Assembly: GCA_963708795.1 (NCBI GenBank)
Contig: CAVPUH010000008.1
Span: forward strand, 1-64,000
From: DAIQRJ01 sp963708795
GTDB lineage: Bacteria > Actinomycetota > Actinomycetes > Propionibacteriales > DAIQRJ01
Reading direction: 5' to 3'
DNA length: 64,000 nt
Each line of letters opens with the position of its first letter. Position 1 is the stretch's first letter. Below are positions 58,128 to 64,000 of this stretch, piece after piece. A model generated the notes under the pieces. The model searched no databases. It saw only the letters and a list, made by a program, of their open reading frames with translations, and was not told where the DNA came from. The translations under genes were made by a program, and so were the position numbers.

Positions 58128-59441
58128 CTACGCGAGCGGGCGGCCGGTAGCGGGGATGTCCACGAGGCGGGCTGCGACGGCGTCGAGCAGCGCGTGCGCG
58201 ACGGCCTCCTTCGACCCGGAAGCGACCTCGACCGACGTGCCGTCCGCGCCGAGGATGACCCCCGAGTTGTCGTTCGTGCCGAACCCCACCGTTTCACCGA
58301 CCTCGTTGACGAACATCAGGTCGGCACCCTTGGCGGCCAGCTTGGCCCGTCCGTACTCGAGCACGGAGGACGTGTCGTCGCCGGTCTCGGCGGCGAAGCC
58401 GACGATGACCTGGCCGGGCCCGCGTCGAGCTACGAGGCCGGCCAGGATGTCCGGGTTCTCGACGAGCTCGAGTGCGAGCTGAGCAGGCTGCTGCCTGCCG
58501 CGGCGCCGCGTCGACCGGGCCGGCTTCTTGATCTTCGTGGCGTTGCGGTGCAACGGGCGGTAGTCCGAGGGTGCGGCCGCCATCACGATCACGTCTGCGG
58601 TGTCCGCGGCGGCCTGGACGGCGTCGTCGAGCTCGGCCGTCGTCTCGACCGTCCGCGCCACGACCCCTGCCGGAACGGCTCCGGTGGTGTTGGCCGTGAT
58701 CAGCTCGACGGTCGCCCCGCGGGCCGCGGCGGCCGCGGCGACGGCGAATCCCTGGCGGCCCGACGAACGGTTGGTGAGGAAGCGCACCGGGTCGAGTGGT
58801 TCACGGGTGCCGCCGGCGGTGACGACGACGCGCCGACCGGCGAGATCGGGTCGCGCGCCGGCCCGATGCGCGTCGTCGAGGGTGAGGAAACCGCGAAGCG
58901 CGGCGAAGATCGCGTCCGGCTCGGGGAGCCGGCCGCTTCCGCTGTCGGCACCGGTGAGGCGCCCGCTTGCCGGTTCGAGGACGACGACTCCGCGGCGGCG
59001 GAGGGTGGCGACGTTGGCCTGGGTCGCCGGGTGGTCCCACATCTCCGTGTGCATGGCGGGGGCCATCACGATGGGTGCGCGCGTCGTCAGGAGGCTCGCG
59101 GTGAGGAGGTCGTTCGCCCGGCCGGCGGTGGCGCGGGCGATGAGGTCGGCGGTGGCCGGTGCGACGACGACGAGGTCGGCTCGACGGCCGAGGGCGACAT
59201 GCTCGACCTCGGCCACGGCATCGAACACGCCGGTGTGCACCGGGTGCCCGGAGAGCGCCTCCCACGTGGCCGCGCCGACGAACGAGAGCGCCGACGGTGT
59301 GGGCACCACCCGGACGTCGTGACCGGCCTCACGCAGCAGGCGTAACAGGCTGACTGCCTTGTAGGCGGCGATACCACCGGCGACGCCGAGGAGGACGGTG
59401 CGTGCGTGCCCGCCGGACGCCCCGACATCGGACGCGGTCAT
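58128..59441 (-). CDS. coaBC: Bifunctional CoaBC (phosphopantothenoylcysteine synthase/decarboxylase)
   Basis: Two steps of coenzyme A synthesis. The N-terminal flavoprotein decarboxylase has GVAGGIAAYKAVSLLR and APAMHTEMWDH (the usual PAMN is PAMH, as often in actinobacteria). The C-terminal synthetase has VVVTAGGTREPLDPVRFLTN, the KIKK loop and VGFAAETGD. 437 residues, starting at ATG 59441. The span between is slightly long for the family (an Arg-rich linker follows KIKKPA). Confidence 0.93.
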   Translation of the reverse strand: MTASDVGASGGHARTVLLGVAGGIAAYKAVSLLRLLREAGHDVRVVPTPSALSFVGAATWEALSGHPVHTGVFDAVAEVEHVALGRRADLVVVAPATADLIARATAGRANDLLTASLLTTRAPIVMAPAMHTEMWDHPATQANVATLRRRGVVVLEPASGRLTGADSGSGRLPEPDAIFAALRGFLTLDDAHRAGARPDLAGRRVVVTAGGTREPLDPVRFLTNRSSGRQGFAVAAAAAARGATVELITANTTGAVPAGVVARTVETTAELDDAVQAAADTADVIVMAAAPSDYRPLHRNATKIKKPARSTRRRGRQQPAQLALELVENPDILAGLVARRGPGQVIVGFAAETGDDTSSVLEYGRAKLAAKGADLMFVNEVGETVGFGTNDNSGVILGADGTSVEVASGSKEAVAHALLDAVAARLVDIPATGRPLA

Positions 59442-59500
59442 GGTCCTCCCCGTCCGCTGGACGTGCCGAACAACGGGCGGATGCCCGGATGGAACGCCGG

Positions 59501-59980
59501 CTAGGAAGCCGGGCCGCTCGTGCCGGGGTCGTTGAAGTCGCCGAGGCCCGCGAACGGGTCGTCGGACGAGGTGCCGGTGGCACGGTCGATCTCCGGTCCG
59601 AGGTCGTCGAAGGCCGCACCGGCGGCAGCGGCGTCCAGGGTGGGCCGGACGGTCGTCGGATCGAGGTCGTCGGCACCCGGGGTGTAGCGCAGGAGGTCGG
59701 AGTTGATCTCGCGCAGCGCCACCGAGAGCGGCTTCTCCTGGACGTGGGTCTCGACGAGGGGCCCGACGTACTCGAGCAGGCCCTCACCGAGCTGGGAGTA
59801 GTAGGCGTTGATCTGCCGGGCGCGCTTCGCCGCGTAGAGCACCAGCTGGTACTTCGAGCCGGACCGCTCGAGGAGCTCGTCGATCGACGGGTAGGTGATG
59901 CCGTCGCCGGAGTGGTCACGGACGGGAGCCGCGGGCGGCGCTGCGCCACCGATGGGCTCGTCAAAGCTGGGGAGTGACAC
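59501..59980 (-). CDS. rpoZ: RNA polymerase omega subunit
   Basis: Assembly subunit of RNA polymerase. The conserved part is GITYPSIDELLERSGSKYQL, YAAKRARQINAYYSQLGEGL and the later EKPLSVALREINSDLL. The product is 159 residues, about 50 longer than typical omega, because of an acidic, Pro/Gly-rich C-terminal extension after residue 105. It starts at GTG 59980. The gmk-rpoZ-coaBC-metK order is standard. Confidence 0.92.
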   Translation of the reverse strand: MSLPSFDEPIGGAAPPAAPVRDHSGDGITYPSIDELLERSGSKYQLVLYAAKRARQINAYYSQLGEGLLEYVGPLVETHVQEKPLSVALREINSDLLRYTPGADDLDPTTVRPTLDAAAAGAAFDDLGPEIDRATGTSSDDPFAGLGDFNDPGTSGPAS

Positions 59981-60074
59981 GAAGACTGCTTCCTTCCAGA
60001 GGGGCTGTGAAGCTCGATCGACCGCGTACGGGGGCCGACGGGCACGAGGTGGCGACCGTCGGAACCTGCGGGGA

Positions 60075-60635
60075 TCAGAGCAATGCTACCAACTGCTCCG
60101 CAGCCCCCCGTACATCGTCGTTGACGACCGTGACGTCGAACTCCGGTTGCGCGGCCAGTTCGACCCGAGCTGTGGCCAGCCGGCGCGCTCGTTCCTCGGC
60201 GTCCTCGGTTCCCCGGCCGACGAGGCGACGCACCATTTCGTCCCAGCTCGGAGGCGCGAGGAAGACGAAGAGCGCGTCCGGCATCCGCTCGCGGACCTGA
60301 CGGGCGCCTTGCAGATCGATCTCGAGCAGCACGGATTGGCCGGCGGCCAAGGCGTCGGTGACCGGGGCGCGGAGCGTGCCGTACCGAGCGACACCGTGCA
60401 CGGTCGCCCACTCGAGGAAGGCGTCCTGCTCGACAAGGTGGTCGAACGCTGCGTCGCCGAGGAAGTGGTAGGCGATCCCATCGACCTCGCCTGGTCGGGG
60501 AGCGCGGGTCGTGGCGGAGACGGACAGCCGGATGTCGGGGTGGTGGTCCCGGATGTACGCCGCGACCGTGCCCTTGCCCACGGCGGTCGGCCCGGCCATC
60601 ACGACGAGTCGCGGCCGGTGCGGCTCAGGACTCAC
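60075..60635 (-). CDS. gmk: Guanylate kinase
   Basis: Phosphorylates GMP. The 186-residue protein has the P-loop AGPTAVGKGTV near residue 12, LSVSATTRAPRPGEVDG (GMP-binding), and a lid region (RRLVGRGTEDAEERARRL). The GTG at 60635 was chosen because it overlaps the mihF stop by 11 bases and gives the usual length; the longer in-frame start lies in mihF. Confidence 0.94.
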   Translation of the reverse strand: MSPEPHRPRLVVMAGPTAVGKGTVAAYIRDHHPDIRLSVSATTRAPRPGEVDGIAYHFLGDAAFDHLVEQDAFLEWATVHGVARYGTLRAPVTDALAAGQSVLLEIDLQGARQVRERMPDALFVFLAPPSWDEMVRRLVGRGTEDAEERARRLATARVELAAQPEFDVTVVNDDVRGAAEQLVALL

Positions 60636-60942
60636 CGAACTCCCGCTTGAGGGCCGCGATCTGGTTGTCGCCCAGGCCACGGACGCGACGGGAGGGCGAG
60701 ATGCCGATGCGTTCCATCAGTTGGCCGGCGCGGATCTTGCCGACCCCGGGCATCGCCGCGAGAAGGTCGGCGACGCGCATCTTGCCGACGATGTCGTCGT
60801 GCTGACCATCGGAGATGACGCCGGACAGCGACGCTCCCGAGTGCTTGAGGCGGCTCTTCACGGCGGCTCGCTCGCGACGGGCGAGTGCGGCCTTCTCCAG
60901 TGCTGCTTTGCGTACCTCGTCGGACAACGGGGGCAACGGCAC
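60625..60942 (-). CDS. mihF: Actinobacterial integration host factor (MihF/sIHF)
   Basis: A 105-residue nucleoid protein. The helical N-terminus (LSDEVRKAALEKAALARRERAA) is followed by the helix-two-turns-helix DNA-binding part (LLAAMPGVGKIRAGQLMERI and SRRVRGLGDNQIAAL), the diagnostic pattern. It shapes the nucleoid and supports phage integration. It starts at GTG 60942 and is first in the mihF-gmk-rpoZ run. Confidence 0.95.
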   Translation of the reverse strand: MPLPPLSDEVRKAALEKAALARRERAAVKSRLKHSGASLSGVISDGQHDDIVGKMRVADLLAAMPGVGKIRAGQLMERIGISPSRRVRGLGDNQIAALKREFGES

Positions 60943-61115
60943 AGGAACACACCTCGCGTGTCGGGACGGGCTGGACTCGTGTGAACCTACCGAGAGGGCG
61001 ACGGGATCGGCAACGTGGTCCGAATCGGCACGTCAGGGCAGCAAGGCATGCGTCTCACGAGCCCGGTCGACGACATGGGGCCCCGGCGCAGTGGCGACCG
61101 CACGGCGGCGCTGGT
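60943..61115. other. mihF upstream region
   Basis: 173 bp between mihF and the first palindrome of array B. The mihF promoter is expected here. No convincing -35/-10 pair, tRNA or coding frame was seen. Confidence 0.3.
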
Positions 61116-61283
61116 GTCAGACGAACCGTGCGGTCCAGCGCACCTGCCGTCTGACAACCCACCGACCCTCCCGCGGCGGTCAGACGAACCGTGCCGTCCA
61201 GCGCACCCACCGCCTGACAACCCACCGACCTCCCGCGCCGGTCAGACGAACCGTGCCGTCCCGCGCACCCACCGCCTGACAAC
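61116..61283. repeat. Palindrome array B: three 43-bp units
   Basis: Units at 61116-61158, 61179-61221 and 61241-61283 (period 62-63 bp). In the first unit the outer arms GTCAGACG and CGTCTGAC pair perfectly; the others have GTCAGACG with CGCCTGAC. Inner arms are of the GTGC/GCAC type. The spacers of about 20 bp resemble each other (CCCACCGACC...), so this is a tandem array, not CRISPR. It lies 90 bp upstream of the nuclease-like gene. Confidence 0.92.
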
Positions 61284-61373
61284 CCACCGACCTGTTGTCC
61301 ACAGCTGGGTTCTGATCCGTTCGGCTGTCCACAGCCTGCGAGCATCCTTCGCTCACGGCGGCATGCTCTGGCC

Positions 61374-62306
61374 GTGGACCTCAACGCATCCGTCGCCGTC
61401 GCGGCGATGACGCAGGCGGGCGTACTGAATCGACGTCAACTGGCCGAACTCGGGATCACTCGCTGGAACATCAGAGATCAGGTACGGGCCGGTCGATGGC
61501 GCCTGGTCGGCCGTCAGGTGGTCGTCCTCGATCGAGGCCCGTGGTCGACGGAACGCCGCGAGTGGATCGCCCTCCTCGAACTCGGACAGCGATCGGCGTT
61601 GTGCGGCCCGTCGGCGGCCGCGCGGTGGGGCCTCACCGGATTCGAGCCGTCGCGGGTCCACGTCGTGGTAGCCCGCGGAGGCAGGGTCCGTTCGTTCGAC
61701 TGGCTCCACGTCCACGAATCACGCCGATACGACGCGGTGCGTGACCGCCATCCCGTGCGGACGCCACCGGTCGTCAGGGCGGAGCGAGCCGTCCTCGACA
61801 TGGCGGTGTGGACACGTCAGGCCCGAACGGCGTGTGCCATCGTGGCAACGGCGGTGCGACAGCGGATCACCACGGCGGATCGGCTCCAAGCCGAGCTGGA
61901 GGAAGCGGGTGCAGTGCGACACCGGCTCCTTCTGCAGTCGGTGCTGGCTGATGTCGCGGGCGGGTCACAGGCGTTGAGCGAGATCGACTTCGTCCGGTTG
62001 TGCCGTGCCGCCCGACTGCCGACGCCGCGTCGACAGCAGATCCGTGTAGAGCCGAACGGCCGCCGGCGTTACGTCGACGCGGAGTTCCTGCTCGGCGACG
62101 GTCGTCGCTTGATCGTCGAGGTCGATGGGGCGGTCCACCTGGACCCGTCGATCGCGTCCGACGATCTGACCCGGCACAACGAATTCACGATCGCGGGCGA
62201 TCTCGTCATGCGGTTCTCGAGCATCGCGATCCGGACCGAACCCACGCTCGTGATCGATCAGCTTCGCCGGATGCTCGCGGCCCACTCCGATCGGCTCGCA
62301 GCCTGA
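61374..62306 (+). CDS. HTH plus DUF559/Vsr-like nuclease domain protein
   Basis: A 310-residue + strand protein among minus-strand housekeeping genes. The N-terminus (LNRRQLAELGITRWNIRDQV, then GRWRLVGRQVVVL) is a winged helix of the type annotated AbiEi-like antitoxin domain. The C-terminal third has the PD-(D/E)xK outline of DUF559/Vsr-like proteins: SEIDFVRL, RYVDAEFLL, LIVEVDGAVHLD and DLVMRF. Such proteins are common in actinobacteria; their role is unclear. No partner toxin gene is adjacent. It is flanked by arrays B and C. It starts at GTG 61374. Confidence 0.7.
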   Translation: MDLNASVAVAAMTQAGVLNRRQLAELGITRWNIRDQVRAGRWRLVGRQVVVLDRGPWSTERREWIALLELGQRSALCGPSAAARWGLTGFEPSRVHVVVARGGRVRSFDWLHVHESRRYDAVRDRHPVRTPPVVRAERAVLDMAVWTRQARTACAIVATAVRQRITTADRLQAELEEAGAVRHRLLLQSVLADVAGGSQALSEIDFVRLCRAARLPTPRRQQIRVEPNGRRRYVDAEFLLGDGRRLIVEVDGAVHLDPSIASDDLTRHNEFTIAGDLVMRFSSIAIRTEPTLVIDQLRRMLAAHSDRLAA

Positions 62307-62311
62307 GCGCG

Positions 62312-62479
62312 GTCAGGCGAACCGTGCGCTGCTACGCACTCTTCGCCTGACAACCCCGCGACCCAGGCCCGCCGTCAGACGAACCGTGCGCCCCCACGCA
62401 CCCTTCGCCTGACAACCCCGCGATCCAGGCCCGCCGTCAGACGAACCGTGCGCTCCGCACGCACCCTCCGCCTGACAAC
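62312..62479. repeat. Palindrome array C: three 43-44-bp units
   Basis: Units at 62312-62354, 62374-62416 and 62436-62479 (period exactly 62 bp). In the first, outer arms GTCAGGCGAA and TTCGCCTGAC pair perfectly over ten bases; the second and third have GTCAGACG. It begins six bases after the nuclease-like gene and ends 28 bases before the pyrF stop, between converging genes. Confidence 0.92.
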
Positions 62480-62506
62480 TCGCAACCCCGCGCTCCAGGC
62501 CCGACG

Positions 62507-63370
62507 TCAGCCCAGCACCGCGCGCAGCTCGGCTTCGTAGCGCGCCACGACCGACCGCAGCTCCCCTACGTCCGGCCCGGCCTGACTGACCGACCGGGAG
62601 GCACTCGGCAACACGTCGGGCATCGCGTCACCGAAGACCGCCGGCAGATCGGCGATCCCCGCGCCCTGCGCACCGACCCCCGGAGCCAGCAGCGGTCCCC
62701 CGATCCGCAGATCCTCCGACGTCGATCCGATGGTCGCCCCCACCACGGCGCCGAACGAGCCGCCGGCCACCTTCCGGTTCCATTCGGCGACCTCGGCCAG
62801 CACCGTGCCCGACACCGTCGCACCGCTCGACGTCGTCGCGCCCTGCACCAGCCGACCGTCCGCGTTCGACGTCATCGCGAGCACGAACACTCCCGCTCCG
62901 TTGGACATGGCCGTCGTGAACATCGGCTCCAACGCTCCTACCCCGAGGAACGGACTCACGGTGATGGCGTCGGCGGCCAGCGGGGACGACACGTCCAGGT
63001 ACGCCTGGGCGTACGCCGCTGTGGTCGAGCCGATGTCGCCCCGCTTCACGTCCAGCAGCACGAGCAGATCGACTTCCCGGGCCGCTGCCAACAGGTCCTC
63101 GAGGACCGCGACACCGGCCGCTCCGTGTCGCTCGAAGAACGCCGACTGCGGTTTGACCACGGCCACCCGTCCCGCGACCGCCTCGATCATCCGCAACGCA
63201 TACTCGCGGGCACCCGCTGCGCTGTCCGGCAGCGACCAGGACGCCAACTCGCTCGCGTGCGGGTCGATCCCCACGCACAGCAACCCCGAATTTGAGCGCG
63301 CCGTCGCCAACCGAACCCCGAACGGCACCGGAGCCGGCACCGCGGCACTCCCGTTCATCGTCTCGACCAT
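62507..63370 (-). CDS. pyrF: Orotidine 5'-phosphate decarboxylase (subfamily 2)
   Basis: Last step of UMP synthesis. The 287-residue protein has LLCVGIDPHASEL, VVKPQSAFFERHGAAG, the catalytic LLDVKRGDIGSTTAAYAQAY and APGVGAQG. ATG 63370 was chosen over ATG 63358 because GGAGGT lies eight bases before it. It follows pyrD after 60 bp, as in M. tuberculosis (pyrF before mihF and gmk). Confidence 0.94.
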   Translation of the reverse strand: MVETMNGSAAVPAPVPFGVRLATARSNSGLLCVGIDPHASELASWSLPDSAAGAREYALRMIEAVAGRVAVVKPQSAFFERHGAAGVAVLEDLLAAAREVDLLVLLDVKRGDIGSTTAAYAQAYLDVSSPLAADAITVSPFLGVGALEPMFTTAMSNGAGVFVLAMTSNADGRLVQGATTSSGATVSGTVLAEVAEWNRKVAGGSFGAVVGATIGSTSEDLRIGGPLLAPGVGAQGAGIADLPAVFGDAMPDVLPSASRSVSQAGPDVGELRSVVARYEAELRAVLG

Positions 63371-63430
63371 CACGTCCGTCCGACCTCCACTCGTCGTCAC
63401 CACTCGTGCCACCCCGCGTCTGCGGACCAC

Positions 63431-64000
63431 TCAGCCGACCGGCCGGTGAGCCAGCCCGACCACATCCCGCACCGACCCGAACCCACGACCCGCCAACTCG
63501 CCCGCGAGTTCGTCGCGCACCCGCACGGGCGCATGCGGGTCGCCGAACGTCGACGTCCCCACCTGCACGGCGCTCGCACCGGCCAGCAGGAACTGGAACG
63601 CGTCGTCGCCCGTCCGGATCCCCCCGATCCCGATGATCGGCACCTGCGGCATCGCCGCATGCACCTGCCACACGCACCGCAGCGCGACCGGGCGCATCGC
63701 CGGACCGGACAGCCCACCGGTCACGCCGGCAAGGGCGGGTCGCAGCTTCGAGGTGTCGATCACCATGCCGAGCAGGGTGTTGATGAGGCTCAACCCGTCC
63801 GCGCCGGCGTCGACGCAGGCCCTGGCCACCGACACGATGTCGGTGACGTCGGGAGTCAGCTTCGCGAAGACCGGCACCCCGGCCGGGATCTCCCGGCGGA
63901 CGGCCTCGATCACGGTGGCGGACGCGCCCGGGTCGCAGGCGAAGACCATCCCGCGGTTCTCGACGTTCGGGCAGGAGATGTTCGTCTCGACGGCCGCGAT
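63431..64000 (-). CDS. pyrD: Dihydroorotate dehydrogenase, catalytic subunit (3' part)
   Basis: The gene runs off the window, so only its C-terminal 189 residues or so are present. It shows the class 1 motif ETNISCPNVENRG at the edge, then FAKLTPDVTDI, LINTLLGM and GIGGIRTGDDAFQFLLAGAS with the phosphate-binding Gly-rich segment. Class 1B (NAD-linked) is likely, because the catalytic region precedes pyrF in the usual way. The stop is at 63431. Confidence 0.92.
   Translation of the reverse strand: MAAVETNISCPNVENRGMVFACDPGASATVIEAVRREIPAGVPVFAKLTPDVTDIVSVARACVDAGADGLSLINTLLGMVIDTSKLRPALAGVTGGLSGPAMRPVALRCVWQVHAAMPQVPIIGIGGIRTGDDAFQFLLAGASAVQVGTSTFGDPHAPVRVRDELAGELAGRGFGSVRDVVGLAHRPVG

Noticed and set aside
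58128..59441. coaBC as inactive because PAMN is changed to PAMH
   Set aside because: The same change is common in actinobacterial CoaBC and all other motifs are intact.
61116..61283. Palindrome arrays as a CRISPR array
   Set aside because: The spacers are similar to one another, the units are palindromic throughout with a variable centre, there are only two or three units per array and no cas gene is present.
61374..62306. A type IV toxin-antitoxin pair
   Set aside because: The N-terminal domain is AbiEi-like but no AbiEii-type toxin gene is next to it, and the C-terminus looks like a nuclease fold, so a TA label is not supported.

Overview
The window is a 64 kb piece of a high-GC actinomycete chromosome. 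The evidence is a contiguous set of actinobacterial housekeeping genes (mihF, tlyA, steA with its mctB/steB partner, a PriA without helicase motifs, ScpA/ScpB with a ParA, and an rRNA operon with the ...CACCUCCUUUCU 16S 3' end). Gene order closely follows the blocks of Mycobacterium tuberculosis around Rv1385-Rv1408 and Rv1641-Rv1713. I cannot name the genus from sequence alone. All protein genes but two, and the rRNA operon, lie on the minus strand.

Layout, left to right on the + strand (so reverse of transcription): cmk, prephenate dehydrogenase, an acyltransferase-like gene, rluB, scpB, scpA, parA and xerD (0-7.5 kb); ald, a Nudix hydrolase and pyrG (7.6-11.2 kb); a three-gene envelope-glycan module (GT4 glycosyltransferase, MurJ-like flippase, MraY-like transferase) followed by mctB/steB, steA, recN, nadK, tlyA, a small protein, a HAD phosphatase and a TPR protein (11.2-22.9 kb); the 5S-23S-16S operon with processing stems, a terminator and two promoters (22.9-28.7 kb); a patch of palindromic repeats (28.7-29.3 kb); tyrS, a 3-methyladenine DNA glycosylase and the complete argCJBDFRGH operon under an ArgR double operator (29.3-40 kb); pheST, an rRNA methyltransferase and infC-rpmI-rplT (40.2-46.5 kb); a lone + strand P-loop kinase; hisG, hisE and a PnuC/RibM-like transporter behind an FMN riboswitch (47.8-50 kb); then rpe, rsmB, fmt, def, a HAD hydrolase, priA, metK, coaBC, rpoZ, gmk and mihF (50-61 kb); a + strand HTH/DUF559-type nuclease gene flanked by palindrome arrays; and pyrF with the 3' part of pyrD (62.5-64 kb).

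Three things stand out. First, ten genes, most of them conserved housekeeping genes (recN, nadK, the TPR gene, argH, argD, argJ, the ribM-like gene, rpe, def, priA), are each interrupted by frameshifts. Eleven sites in nine of these genes are single extra bases; the TPR gene has a net +2/-1 shift. No clear single-base deletion was found. This is either a systematic insertion error in the assembly or, far less likely, real recoding. Second, a constant 43-bp palindrome occurs in three tandem arrays with a period of about 62 bp. Two arrays bracket the nuclease-like gene and the third follows the other + strand gene, and the arms show compensatory base changes. Third, the riboflavin locus between rpe and hisE is reduced to an FMN riboswitch plus one transporter, which suggests reliance on imported riboflavin or a relocated pathway.
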